Notes: generated from the sequence alone by a model not told the origin. A DNA stretch of 64,000 bases from Loripinus fragilis (GCA_964019695.1 OZ026522.1:21940477-22004476), one strand, 5' to 3'; shown: positions 22,020-34,345, counted from the first letter of the stretch. A program made the numbers and translations.

Positions 22020-23720
22020 AAGTGTTAGTCAGAGAAATGGTGTTAGTAACTATTTTCTTCCTATATTATAGTTATATCATATGTCAAAACTCAGCTGCTT
22101 TGAAATAACATAGAAGCTTTCAATTTAAAATCTGCCCAGGAGTGTTATGTCTTTAACAAGGATTAGTAATTTTAAAACCAGTGCCTCAGTTATGCCAACT
22201 GTGTTTCTGGATTCTAATTTCTACATACAGAATGCTCTGGGGCAATTACTAGCATGTAAATACCCCACCCACCTTTCAGATGAGGTGAAAACGCTAACAT
22301 TAATAAAAGTTTTATAATTTATAATACTTAATCACCAAGTATTTTATAGCCTAAATAAGAAGAGAATAATTTCTTACAGGGTAACTGTATTGCAAGTACA
22401 TTTACATGATCTGTCAATCATACCCAAGAAACTCATTTTAGGTCACTAGTGGCATCAATAACCATAACTCTTGCAAGACTCAACACAATTTACCTTTTGC
22501 CTTTAATACATGTTACCATTTATACCTGAAACTTACTAGGGCTAATAGACTTAGTACGTCAAACACAATCATAATGCATTAAAATATCTAGATATTGCAG
22601 CAAGAGTTACTGCCCTTGGTTATTTTTACCATTGTTTGAATGGAAGCTGCATGTATAAATAATTTTAGTTCAATAAGCTAAATTTGAAAACTTATTTTCT
22701 AAATAGGAATAAATCAGTCCGTCAAACTGCAGATCAAAATTTGTTTCTGCTACATTTTTTATTTTTTGAAACAGAAGTTGTTGTCCCTGAATGGCGAGAC
22801 ATAAATAGGAAATGGGTCAATAATCGATTTTTCCTCCAAAACCTTGCTTACTGAGGATCTGTTTGCAATAAAATATACGAGGTATTTGGTTTTACACATT
22901 TTCTTTAGCAATACAAAATACTACATCGAACATGCATTATTGTACTTGATTTTGCACTTTAAGATAATAATCAATATAATAGGCATTACAAATAAATGCA
23001 TCGATGGTCCCAAAATATTGGTAAAATATTGAAATATCCTTCATTTTATATAGTTTGATGACGTTTGCATTTGTCTTCATGTATCACCTAACAAAAAAAT
23101 GTGTATCTGCACTTGGTTGAGTCATTTTTAATCTTTCATCAAACCAGAATAGATATACACTGAAAAAGTGGGTGAGATACAAATATACTGACAATCTTAC
23201 TGACTTCATATTTATCAGAAATGATGACTATTCCAAATCTTAACAGTATCTAGCTTTTTAGTTTTCTATATATAGATGTTATGTTAATTTTTGACATCCT
23301 TCTGTTTTGATTAGATTCTCGTCTATGCTTTGGAAAACTCTAATGTCTTTTTAAATCTTGATAGTTTTAGGTACCCTAATACTATAGATAAACAAAATTA
23401 ATTTCCTAAACATCCTTTTCAGGATGACCATGCAAGATACACTGCATACAACTTATATCATTAAGCTCAAATAGCAACATCAGTAACTCACTTTTTCTCG
23501 TCAATAAGTCCACTCTATAGATTAATAATGAGCTTTTTAGTCGTACTTACTCAGAAATGAAAAAACTTTAATTTCATACCACTTTCAATTACCTTATTTC
23601 AAAGAAAGTTATAAATTAAGCATAGTTTCCAAGAACATGTTTCTACACCAAATAAACAGGGCCTGCAAATGGTTGACATTTTTCTATCTGATCTAAATTA
23701 TAACACACCAAGATATAAGA
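22020..23720. other. AT-rich non-coding spacer
   Basis: No exon, RNA gene or repeat terminus was recognised. A polyA-like CAAATAAACAGGG near 23650 has no associated coding frame. Confidence 0.45.
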
Positions 23721-24198
23721 AGAAGAAGAAGAACTGTATTAACCTCGTAATAGGTCAATAGGGGTCGAGGACATCCCCCATTAACCTTACAATCAAAACA
23801 ATTATTATCTGCAAAAGGTCATACAGACCCTTGAGCAGATAATCATATATAAACAAGTTTACTAAGTATCTGCATGGTGGACAGTGTAGAAACCATATGA
23901 CTCTGTATTTAGACCGACTTAATTCAGAAGAACTGACCAAATGTCGTGACGCACGACCTCTCGTCTTTTCCCTGAATTTAGTTCTGCAATATTGCTTTTA
24001 CTTTTATCAATATCTTTCAAAATTACATTTAAACCAACATTTACTGTTGATCGCCATAGAGATGCAAAAATACATTTTTTATGTCAATTAAAACAATTCT
24101 GTGTATCTAGATATAATATCAAGTTTCTGTCTTACGTACATTGAGAACACTTAAAAAAAAAAAGACGTAAATATATACATATATATGTATATATACAT

Positions 24199-24201
24199 AT
24201 C

Positions 24202-24291
<90 letters not shown>

Positions 24292-24418
24292 GTCGGTCGG
24301 TCGGTCGGTCGGTCGGTCAGTCGGTCAGTCGGTCGGTCAATCAATCGATGGATCGATTGATCGATCGATCGATCGATAGAACGATAGATAGATAGATAGT
24401 TAGATAGATAGATAGATT
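24199..24418. repeat. Compound tetranucleotide microsatellite
   Basis: (GATA)n at about 24203-24291, then (GGTC)n with GTCA interruptions, then (ATCG)n with TGGATCGATTGATCGATC, then (GATA)n again to about 24418. Each block differs from the next by one base of the unit, consistent with stepwise conversion of one array. The minus-strand 117-codon frame is its translation and not a gene. Confidence 0.95.
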
Positions 24419-24819
24419 TTTTATTTTTTATTTTGTTAAACCAATATGCTTGATTATTGACTTTATATATTATTGATACTACCAAACTATTTACAAAATG
24501 GTAGCTTTAATAGCGCTCGTGTTTCCAGTGCAGTCAACTTAGCTCAATTACCACAGAAGACAATAGGTCACCAGAAACATGATCGCCGCTAATGACAGAC
24601 AGACAAAACATTTATTCTCTAAGGTCAAGTACATGACATACAAGGAATAACATATAAACATACATGACAACAAGGTTGGTATTACAAAATAATGTTTTTA
24701 GGGAGAATGTGCAGTCCAAAATTGATAATTGGATAGTTACAGCACATAAAAAATAAAATTGCCAGCATATTTATAGTGTGATAATTCTAAAATGAGAAAC
24801 GTAATGAAATTTATTATAA

Positions 24820-25081
24820 AACTACATGTTGAGAAGCCGCCGTGGTGTAGGGGATAAACCTATGTCTTGTAAACCAGGGGTCGCAGGTTCGATTCCCGGC
24901 TTCTCCCAGTCTGTCGGATGAGACTTTAAGCCGTTGTCCCGTCTTCTGAGACGCTTTAAAACCAGAACCACTGCCGGTTGAGCCTTCGGGAGTTCCTGGA
25001 CATAGAACCACAAAAAGCATAAACCCACCCGGCCAGTACTGGTACAGCCAAGGAACACGGCCACAAAAATAACTACATGTT
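24820..25081 (+). mobile_element. Intact tRNA-derived SINE with 11-bp target duplication
   Basis: The body at 24831-25070 is flanked by AACTACATGTT at 24820-24830 and 25071-25081. The head is tRNA-like: a Pol III A box (TGGTGTAGGGG) and a perfect B box (GGTTCGATTCC), a near-complete acceptor stem (GAGAAGC with GCTTCTC) and a TGT in the anticodon position, which would be threonine. The D and anticodon stems do not fold properly, so it is a SINE head and not a tRNA gene. The tail is CACAAAAAT. The minus-strand frames of 138 and 120 codons are shadows. Confidence 0.92.
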
Positions 25082-25089
25082 TGACAACA

Positions 25090-26020
25090 TTGTGATATTT
25101 TCCCAGATCCGAAAGATGGGTACAAAAATTTATGTTTGGTCTGTCTATTAAAACAGAGAGCGCACATGTTGATCTGTATATCAATACATGCCAACACAGG
25201 CACTCTCTGCTTTCGTCCTATAATACCCAAGAGGTAGAACTCCTCCGAGCTTGTTGTTCAGACAATTGCTTATTTGGTCAACGGGAGACAAATGCTACAG
25301 GAATATCTAGCGAACCGGTATGACAATCCACGTGCGAAGTGTTGGGATATTTGACCCCGATTGCTTTCGTTTACATATTGGTTTTGGTGTCTAAAAGTAA
25401 GTATTTTATTATTACTTAGAATACAAATGGTTGCATTTTTTTGTTTCAGTTCAACTGTATCACTGTGCAAAGGCCAACATGAGCTAAATGAGTTATGCCA
25501 GGAGGTATAAAACAAACTGGCATTCGATATTCGGTGACCGACATGGGTGCAGACCGGTCTGCATTTGCTGTGCAGGCCGATTTGCATCCATGACTCTCAC
25601 ACATGGTTACAATACTCTCACTATCGGGTTAGTATATATTAACAATGACCAGCAAGCTATCCTGAGCTAGCGTAAATATTTAAAGTTACTTCTTTGAACA
25701 CTTTATTTTGCTGTCCACCAGACAAAATAGAGTATGTGTTGAATCTGAAGTCATTGGTATAGTGCGAATCATGTTTATTGTCGTCGCCCTGGGCCCGGTC
25801 ACCTGTTAAACTAACGGTACCGGGAGTCAACTCACGACAGTAAACAAGAAACGGATTATAGTGATGACAGTACAATCTAAATTAAGTTGAACCTATCCAG
25901 TTCTCAGAAAATTAATCATAAATGTATGATTTTTCTTAAATAGCAAGTTTTCTATAATGGAAATCTCCCTGTTCTTTGATGCTATTCCTGTTTGTATTTC
26001 AAAAAGGGTGATTAAAATCA
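25090..26020. other. Non-coding spacer
   Basis: No exon was recognised. The short frames at 25132, 25270 and 25488 on both strands overlap each other and show no domain. Confidence 0.4.
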
Positions 26021-26029
26021 GCAGACAAC

Positions 26030-28580
26030 AATAAAGCATAGTTAAAGAGAACCACTAGATGATTTTCATCCTCAATATCACGGCTCTAGACCTAGTGGTT
26101 TCAGAAAAGTTTTGACCATTTTTGAATGGACTTGGCAGCTCTAAGCCGTGTGGGTTCAAACAAGAAGGTTTTTGTGTTTTATTTAAATAAACCTATATAG
26201 CCTTCGTGGCTTGTTTTTTTTATCCGCCTGGCCATTATTTTACAGACTTCGTGGAGGTATACTTGGTGATGCTACACAACAAATATAAAGGCGTTGGTCA
26301 TGTGGTTTCAGACAAGGAGATTTTTATGTTTTCTGTAAAAAAAACTAAAAAAACATGTGATCCCCCAGGCTGGACCTTTTTTCGACCAAGGGCCATAATT
26401 TGAACAAACTTGGTAAAGTAGCACTAGGTGATGCTACAAATTAAACATGTGACCCCCAGGATGTGTCCATTTTGGCAACATGCGAATAATTTGAAAAACC
26501 TGGTAGAGGGGTCTACTAGATGATACTAAATACCAAATACCAAGGCTAAATGCAAAGTGGTTCCAGACAATAAGAGTTTTATGTGTTCCCTATATAAACC
26601 TATTAAAACATGTGAATCCGGGGCGGGACCACTTTTGGTCCTAGGGCCATAATTTTAACAAAATTAGTAGAGGTCTACTAGATGATGCTACATATCAAAA
26701 ATAGAAATGGCTCTATATAGACTTAATGGTTTTAGACAAGATTTCTTCATGTGTCCCATTATAAAACAAGAGGGCCCATGGGCCCTGGATCTCTCACCTG
26801 AATCCTTGTCAGGAGGAGAGGATGTTTACCACAAAATATAATTCCCATTTCCAACATTTAAGCCAATCTTGGGTATCAGTTAAATCATAACCAAAGCCTA
26901 CCAAGTCTCTAAGTTCAATCAAATTATACTTATATGCACAATTCAATGTCTGATCCTTTTACCCAACCCGAACGGCCAGGGGTGTACATAATGTCAAACA
27001 TTTTAATTGCATAATGTGATGTGCACCATAACCTTCTTCAGAAGAAAAGGTTTTTAGCTTTTGTCACCATACAGGAGTCAAGGGTGCGTAAAAGGGCAAA
27101 ACATTTGCATGCATGGTGTTATATGCTTCATTTAAACTAATTTGATTATGCAATATGAGCACTATCAGAAAAGACAACAAATTAACCTTTTGACCCCACC
27201 GCAGGGGTCAAGGGTAAGTGTAAGAGCATAATATTTGCTAATATGTTATTGTAAGCTGCATTTCCTTTAATTTGATATGCAACATGACGATATTCTGAAA
27301 AAGTTAATTTTATATTAGGGCGGGGCATTTTTGGCCCCCGGGGCATAATTTGAATAAACTTGGTAGAGGGTCCACAAGATGGTGCTACATATCAAAGGCC
27401 TTGTGGTTTCAGACTAGAAGATTTTTTCATGTTTTCCTATTAGCCAATGTTAACCATGTGACCCCTGGGGCCAGGCCATTTTTGGCCCCAGGGGCATAAT
27501 TTGAACAAATGTGGTAGTGGTCCATGAGGTGATGCTACATACCAAATATTAGGGCTCTCGGCCTTGTGGTTTCAGACAAGAAGATTTTTTTATATTTACA
27601 CTATAAAACTGGTGTACAACATGAGGCCCCAAGTGCGGGCCAATTTTGACCCCAGGGGCATTTTTTAAACAAACTTGGTAGAAGTCCACTAGGTGATGCT
27701 ACATACCAAATATCAAGGCTGTAGGCCTTGTGGTTTCAGACAAGAAGATCTTTTCACATTTTCCCTATATAAGCCTATGCAAAACATGTGACACCCGGGA
27801 CGAAGCCATTTTTGGTGCCAGGGATATTTTTTGAACAAACTTGGTAGAGGTTTACTAGGTGATGCTACATACAAAATATCAAGGCTCCAGGCCTACTGGT
27901 TTCAGACAAGAAGATTTTTTTAAAGTTTTCATCTCGAAAATCTATTTAAGCCTCTGTGACCTAGATATGCAACGGACCAAAACCATTTGAACAATTTTTG
28001 TAGAGGACCACCCAAGAATCATTCTTGTTAAATTATTTCAAAATTGGACCAGGGGTTTAAGAGGAATTGTCATTTAAGTCAAATGTTAATGTACGACGAC
28101 GGACGACGGGGGAAGACCGATTACAAAAGCTCACCTTGTTACTACGTGACAGGTGAGCTAAACAGCAAGTGAGTATGATCAGGAAATACCACAATCACAA
28201 TCTGCAGACCGACCCACGGCCTATGTAAAACATATGAACCCATGGGCGGGCCAATTTGAGGCCCCATGGGCATAATTTGAACAAAAAGGCAAATATTTAC
28301 TATTTAGTGCTATACAAAATATCAAGGCTATCAGCCTTGTGGTTTCAGACAAGAAGATTTTTATTTTTTTTCAAAAATCTATATTCGCCCATGTGATCTA
28401 GATATACCATTGATCAATTATTTGAGAGGGCCATATCAGAATCATTCCTGTCAGCTAGATTTGATAAAATTCAAGCCATCATTTTAGGAGGAGATATCGT
28501 TTGAAGCAATTGTTGACGACACACGACGAACATCCAGCGATCACAATAGCTCACTTTAAACTTATGACTCTGGTGAACTA
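26030..28580 (+). repeat. Array of about nine 165-bp dispersed repeat units
   Basis: Each unit carries 'CTTGGTAGAGGTCCACTAGG-TGATGCTACATA', 'AAGGCT..AGGCCTTGTGGTTTCAGACAAGAAGATTTTT' and 'ACATGTGACCCC-GGG-GGGCCATTTTTGGCCCCAGGGGCATAATTTGAACAAA'-like blocks (described, not consensus-exact). Spacings between successive 'TGATGCTAC' blocks are 164-167 bp. The flanking signatures AAGAGGGCCCATGGGCCC (26770) and AGCTCACC..GGTGAGCTAAA (28135-28160) look like element ends. The family-B tail at 28165-28222 was inserted after the first end. The units do not encode a conserved protein. Confidence 0.8.
28165..28222 (-). mobile_element. Family-B retroelement tail stub (copy 5)
   Basis: AAGTGAGTATGATCAGGAAA, TACCACAATCACAATCTGCA and GACCGACCCACGGC are the inverse of the family-B 3' end. 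Only about 58 bp remain, a severe 5' truncation. Confidence 0.7.
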
Positions 28581-28589
28581 ATAACATAT

Positions 28590-29935
28590 ACTAGATATTG
28601 CGATTTTGGATATGTCTATTTGACCTTGACCCTCGGCATTTAGATAGGTCATAACACAAATCTTGACTCTGACATACAAAGAGTGTTTTGATGAAACAAA
28701 ATTGACGAAATATGGTAATTGAACTATTTTAATATGGATAAAGATTTTTTTTATGAAACGTTTGCATTTTCCTTTAGCATTGAAGCTATTTGCAAAAAGA
28801 CAAAAGGACAAACACACTGTTTGTTACATGTATCATTAATATTGATAATTTATTTCAATATTGTTTTCCAACCAACACCATACAAGTCATAAAAATATTG
28901 TATTTAATAAACGTGTCCTTATAAATGAATGCAATGCTCTCGACCAACTGTATACAAAATATAATTAATCCTGTATAAAGGGCGTCTACGGTTCAAGGGC
29001 TGTTACTCTGTTAGTACTCATCATCGACGATGCCATCAACTGGATTAGGAAGCCGTGCATACAGACAAATATTTGGTATATATGACATTTGACACTTAAT
29101 GTTAGCACAACCTTACCAGTAAAGTTCATAAGGAGAGGAATTCTGGCCAGTCGTATGTGGTAGTATAAGCAGTTATTATCTTTACGTGATTCAAACTCAG
29201 GCCGTTATGGAATAGCCTACGCCTCGCTTGATTGGGGTATTTACTACCCTTTGGTGGCAAGGAATATTTGGAATTTAAGTATGTAAGACTATTACTTATA
29301 CGTTATGCTTCAGACAGGCACAAACTATACTTATACTAATATAAAGATACATTAAATACGCATTTTTCATGATTTTGCGGTATGTCTATTTGACCTTGAC
29401 CTTTGACCTTGACAAAAGTCACAACTTGATTTTAAACTTGACCTAAAACGACGAGTATATGCTGTTGCTTACCTTGATGACAAAAAAGAGTTGAAACTTG
29501 CATTTTGAACTAATTTATGGTTAAAAGTTGTGTTTATGAAATATCAGCATTGCCCTTTAACATTGACACTATTTACAAAAAGACACACAGACAAACACAA
29601 CTTTAGGTATTGTAAATGTTAAAAACTATATTTCAATGTTGTTTTCTAATCAAATACGATATTAATCATAAAAATATTTCAATTATGTGTGCATTTTGGA
29701 AATAAATGCAATGATATCTGCCAACTGCATGCAAAATTTTAATTATCCTTTATAAAGGGTATGTACAGTTCAAGGGCCGTAACTCCGTTAGTACTCATCA
29801 GCGACGATGTCATCAACCGGATTCTGAGGCTGGACATACAGACGAACATTTTGGTATATGTCACTAGATGTTGCACCGATCTGACCAGTAAAGTCCTTTA
29901 GGAGAGGACTTTTGGCCAGTCGTACGCGTATATCC
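28590..29935 (+). repeat. 570-bp direct duplication
   Basis: Segments at about 28590-29165 and 29370-29935 are collinear. Shared blocks are ATGTCTATTTGACCTTGACC, CAAAAAGACA..ACAAACACA, TTCAATATTGTTTTC, ATAAAGGG, GTTAGTACTCATCA and GGAGAGGA.TT.TGGCCAGTCGTA. Divergence is moderate. The minus-strand 79-codon frame is not kept in the second copy. Confidence 0.8.
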
Positions 29936-29939
29936 CACT

Positions 29940-30930
29940 CGTATTAGAATGTAGTTAGCTATCGTCAGATCTATCATTTATTGAATCATACGTTGTTGAA
30001 AGTTTATGGTGTAACATACGTAATATGTTTATATTAAACCCAGCAAAACAGGCATCTAAGTCCAAAATAGTATCTAAAATCTATACAATGTATTATTTCT
30101 AAATGAGTCCATACTTTGCATTTGCCTAATAGAAAATTAAATTATTTTCACAAACTAATAAGATTATCTTTCTTTTTATATAAAAAAGTGCCAGATTTAT
30201 TTTTACTTTAATTCTGTAGCACAATGTCAAAATAAAATTCAGAAAAGCCTTTTATATATAGAAAACATGATATTCTGCTGTACAATCTAACAAAAATGAC
30301 AGTATTGTAACTATTTTAGGCTTGAGGAATTTTCTAATATTATAAGCACAACCCAGCTGAAATATGTCTCACTAAATGTTATGTGCAAATAACATCAGTG
30401 AAATGCATAACATTAACGCGATTTCAGCTTTCGCCATCCGTATTGGATCATTTTAAATATTAAGAGTTTCCACAAAAAATCTATAACGCACTGAGTAAAT
30501 ACATTTGAAAGAGACAAGCCCAAAACCACATTAGTCTAAATAAATTGTTGCTTTATCAAACGTTTGATGTATTTTTTATCTTAAAGTGTAACTGTACTTA
30601 CCAAAATTTAGTTCAGTGTAAAATGTTGAACATTCTGAATGTTTTAAAGTTAAGTATTTGTTTCCTCTTAATTCTAATAGCCCCAATACACGCATGTATA
30701 AACATGACTCAACAGGTTTTGATAAGTTTTAATGACCATTTCATTTGAATTATCATTTAATTTTCCTATCAACATTTCAAACGTTTCATCCATACATTTG
30801 TATTTAGACCAAACCTAGAAGTAACAAGTATAAAATGATATGAAGTAGTCAATTTTTAAGCTAGTAATAACAAGAAATTTCAAGAAAATTGTAGCTTTGC
30901 TTTATTTTCTGATTTTTTTATTGAAAAGAA
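29940..30930. other. AT-rich non-coding spacer
   Basis: Nothing was recognised. The 67-codon frame at 30545 is short, hydrophobic by composition and unsupported by splice signals or family resemblance. Confidence 0.45.
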
Positions 30931-30934
30931 GAGA

Positions 30935-32010
30935 CAAATGACGATCCTACCATTGCATCTCATAGCTTACCGAATCCTACACTACTCTGCCCAATACAAC
31001 CCCACCCTATGGCTGTCCTGCTCTTATCCTTCCTTAAACACAATTGTACTTCCCTATGCCTCCTATGCAGTCAATGTAACTAGCTTATCATTGCCTGTAT
31101 CATCACCCACCCTACATGACAGAATCCACCCTAACCTTCTCCTATGATAGCCCTACCTTTACTTATAACATATGACAACATAGCCTACCCATACTTGCAC
31201 CATTTCCTACCCTGTCCCACTCTACCATACATATACTATAAGCTATCTCACATTACCCTACCACAACTCAAAACACTCACAATCTACCAATTTTACTACT
31301 CTATTAAAACTCTGCAATATTCCAAATAATTCCCTGCTTTGCCCTAATATATTACTATGCCCTACGCTTTCATATGCTTTATATCAATAACCATATGATA
31401 TCCTACATATCTACCTAGCACATACGTCTCCATACTAATACCATACCCCTATTTATATCCATGGGGTTTTGAGTGGATGTATGTTTAAGATGTGTACCTG
31501 GGTATAAACTGGGTGAGAGGTAGGATGGTGAATGAGTATGGTAAGGTAGGCTACGCAACCTTTTTCCCTGACCTATCAATACTCGACATATACACATCAT
31601 CATACCATATCGAACCCTGTTTATAAGCTACCTTGCAGCTTCTTATTTCTTTCAATGTAGATTGTATTTGTAGGGGATTCTGTGAGTAAGGTAAAGGGAG
31701 GATCGGATAGAAACTGTTAAAACTAGGGTAGGTTAGAGTCAAGGGTAGGTAGCTGATCAATTTACATAACCCTAACTTAATACATACTCATACCGGTTGT
31801 ATGTTTAAGATGTGTACCTGTGTATAAACTGGGTCAGAGGTAAGATGGTGAATAAATTTGGTAAGGTAGGCTACGCTACCTTTATCCCTGACCTATCAAA
31901 ACGCGACCCATACATACCCTACCCCTTATTATACTCATAACCTACCCTACTCAGTCATAACACATACCCCCTTTCTACCCCTGTATCCATATATATCTAC
32001 ATTAACCCAC
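30935..32010. repeat. Pyrimidine-rich degenerate DNA with a 115-bp direct repeat
   Basis: The plus strand is dominated by CCTACCCTA / CCCTACC words with little guanine. Two copies of a 115-bp block (31478-31592 and 31798-31912) share TGTATGTTTAAGATGTGTAC, CTG.GTATAAACTGGGT and GGTAAGGTAGGCTACGC. The CCCTAAC-like words are too irregular to call a telomeric array. Small frames on both strands are composition artefacts. Confidence 0.65.
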
Positions 32011-32261
32011 ATGTTAGAGGTAATGGCTCCATATAGGTATTATTAGATGCTATGTTGGACTCAGATACCCGTTTTTTGCTAGGCATAATTCAAAACATGT
32101 AACGTATGTTTCACCCTGAAGTGCCCCAAAAAACTTTCAGAAATGTATGATGCGAATAAGTTATTCTGACGAGATTAAATGAAGGTAATTCCAGTACTCT
32201 AGAGATAGATGTATGTAGTGGTATATTTGTGTTCATTTAGAGGAGAGGTTGTCTGCTTATT

Positions 32262-32437
32262 AAAATGGGTGGGGGACTATCCATTATATGCAACCTATCC
32301 AAGATTATTGTAGATGATGACTTTTGTGATTTATGGGCGATTCTGGTGATGAGGGCTGCAATAACATTGTGAATGTAACAGCTACCAGTGAGATGTGCCA
32401 ATGCCATTATTTGATCATAATCTTATTAAAATCGTTA
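32262..32437. repeat. Dispersed repeat G, inverse of 21826-22015
   Basis: Carries GGTTGTCTGCTTATTAAAAT, CCTATCCAAGATTATTG, ATGACTTTTTGTGATT-like and GGTGATGAGGGC, the reverse complement of the 21.9-kb segment. No conserved frame. Confidence 0.75.
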
Positions 32438-33451
32438 ATATTCAATAGCTATAGGCAAGAGAACTTATTACAGCCATTTGGCTATTTTGAACCTATTTCT
32501 CGTTTATGACAGCCACCTGTTCTATCATACTGCATGAATTAATAATATTGACAGTAAATATGTCTTCAAAATTAATCAAGACTCAAACATATAACTTTAA
32601 ATTGTATAATTAAAATAACCATTGAGATTTTTTTCTGAAGATAAACGAAAATATGCAAAAACTGTACTTCAAAGTGTCCGACGTCTTCTATATACTATGT
32701 TAAGACCATACGTTGAGCTTTAAATATCAGAAATCGAGCTGGGGGTCTTATATATAGATATTCTGCTAAATAAATGTACTACAAACCAACTCATGTATTA
32801 CGTCCAGACGTGACAGGGACGAAATTGTTGACAGGGACGAAATGCTTCAGCACAAACAAAAATCTCAGTATTCTCCATGGTTGCCCCCATAAACCATAAT
32901 CATGCCGGTGTTTCCATCACGTTTTTTTACAGTTGCGTCCCTTATATCCCCTTCATACTAAGCTACGTTCTTACAAAGACCATGAAAACGTGAGTGGACG
33001 CAGTAATAGCTTGTAGGACGTAGTAGGAGCGTAGTAGAAACTGGTAAGAACGTAGTATGGTCTTCATGGACGTGAAAGACGTGGTCAAATTTGAACATGT
33101 TCAAAAAACGTAGTGAGGACGTGGACGAACCAGGACGCATTAAGAACGTAGTAAGTGCGTAGTAAGAACGGCATGGACTTAGTGGCAACGTAAGCAAGTC
33201 GAAGTAGGAACTTCATTGACATGATGCGAACGTGATATGGAGAGACAGTTTGCTTTACGCTCTCATTGCGTTGCCACTGCGTCCTTGCTACGTCCATGGA
33301 GTTCTCTCTACGATCTCACCACGCTTATGCTACGACCATGGTACATCCATGCGACCTTTGAGAAGATAGCACTACGATGATGGTGCTTACCACGTCCATG
33401 CACGTGCGTAGTAGGTTCTCACTGCGCCTTTGTCACGTTCAAGGATTTGAG

Positions 33452-33460
33452 TATAAATAA
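33452..33460 (+). promoter_or_regulatory. TATA box of the Harbinger-like element
   Basis: TATAAATAA is followed about 25-30 bp later by TCTCAGACACT, an initiator-like motif, and then by ATG codons at 33495 and 33595. It is a plausible remnant promoter. Confidence 0.45.
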
Positions 33461-33594
33461 TAGATTCAACTTCTCAGACACTAACTCGGTCAACATGAAC
33501 TCTGTACACAATTCTGAATTACTACTGCCACTGTGTCATCTCCAAGGGCAGAATGTTCTGCTTGGTGAACTAAAATAAACAGGTCTCTCTTTTG

Positions 33595-33765
33595 ATGGTG
33601 AGAAGAAGAGGACTAATACGGAATAGAAGAAGACGCCGATCTTGCTGGGTTTCGGAAGAAAGGTTTCAGTTTAATCAGTATGATCAGCTGCTGGCAGAAT
33701 TGAGAAGGGAATATCAACAGTCTTTCTTCAATGTCCTCAGGATGCCTCAGCATGCTCTACTTTAA
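33595..33765 (+). pseudogene. PIF/Harbinger transposase N-terminal fragment
   Basis: 56 codons in one open frame from an ATG: an arginine-rich start (MVRRRG..RNRRRRRSCWV), then RFQFNQYDQLLAELRREYQQ and SFFNVLRMPQ, then a stop. The basic start, the W-V pair, the 'Q-Y-D-x-L-L-x-E-L-x-x-E' helix and the 'F-F-N-x-L-R-M' block are the N-terminal signature of HARBI1-type transposases with a DDE_4 catalytic domain (family assigned from memory). The intact protein would have about 350-400 residues, so more than 80 percent is missing, including all catalytic acids. Confidence 0.7.
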
Positions 33766-34022
33766 GTCTATGGCCTCTCCTCGGTGGCATATTTTAACAC
33801 GTTAAATAGTCAAGATTGAATGAGGCAGAGCAGCACTTGTCAAAGTGGAAGAGCGCAGTGAGCGCGTGGTAAGAACTTGTTGGAACTGGTAGATTTGCCA
33901 TTCCTTACAATTGTGAAACGGAAACGAATCTGAGCATTATCAATACTTGCAAAAAATTAACAGGCAACATGCTTTAATAATATAAAGCATATGATTGTTC
34001 TATTTTGCAGTACGGTTGATGG

Positions 34023-34080
34023 AAATGTGCAAAACATGGAACCTGTGCAAAATTGCACAGGTTCCATGTTTTGTACATTT
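34023..34080. mobile_element. Near-perfect 58-bp palindrome (family P, copy 1)
   Basis: AAATGTGCAAAACATGGAAC and CTGTGCAA are mirrored by TTGCACAGGTTCCATGTTTT and GTACATTT. A longer, less perfect relative is at 52724-52797. Confidence 0.85.
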
Positions 34081-34343
34081 CACGCGGTTTCACACCTTTA
34101 ATATGCAAAATGATTAAGCAAATGCATAACAACAGTGCTCCAATCGGGATGAGAGGGCATCAGTTCATGGATGGATCCAGAGGGGCGATAGGGGACCGGA
34201 CCCCAGGCCCCTTGGAAACTCACTCGTTGCTATATGTTTCTACGGACCCGGGCCATCCCCTCTCGAAAAGCAATTGGACCCTTCGAGAGAGGTCCGTACG
34301 TTGATTACCAAAACAGTTTTTGTATTCAGACCCCGCCCCCCTT

Positions 34344-34345
<2 letters not shown>

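Larger units (their letters stand above)
32960..33890 (+). mobile_element. Decayed PIF/Harbinger-like element
   Basis: Arrays of the word (A)CGTAGTA-AGAACG occur in forward orientation at about 33000-33165 and in inverse orientation at about 33260-33420. A further piece (GCGTGGTAAGAACTTG) is at 33870. Such subterminal arrays flank a small open frame at 33595-33765 that looks like a transposase N-terminus. The rest of the transposase is gone. The minus-strand frames of 79 and 70 codons are translations of the arrays. Confidence 0.65.

Noticed and set aside
24132..24485. A 117-codon minus-strand frame of SIYLSIYL and TDRP repeats
   Set aside because: It is a straight translation of the tetranucleotide microsatellite.
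24831..24907. A functional tRNA-Thr gene
   Set aside because: Pol III boxes and acceptor stem are good, but D and anticodon stems do not pair, and a SINE body, tail and target duplication follow.
24814..25230. Overlapping minus-strand frames of 138 and 120 codons
   Set aside because: Both run through the antisense of the SINE at 24831-25070; similar peptides would be predicted at every SINE copy.
28578..28817. A 79-codon minus-strand frame
   Set aside because: It is in a 570-bp duplicated segment, and the second copy at 29.4 kb does not keep the frame.
30935..32010. Interstitial telomere-like (CCCTAA) array
   Set aside because: The words are irregular (CCTACCCTA, CCCTATG and others) with no sustained hexamer period.
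32958..33297. Minus-strand frames rich in L, T, Y and R
   Set aside because: They are translations of the CGTAGTA-AGAACG arrays of the dead Harbinger-like element.
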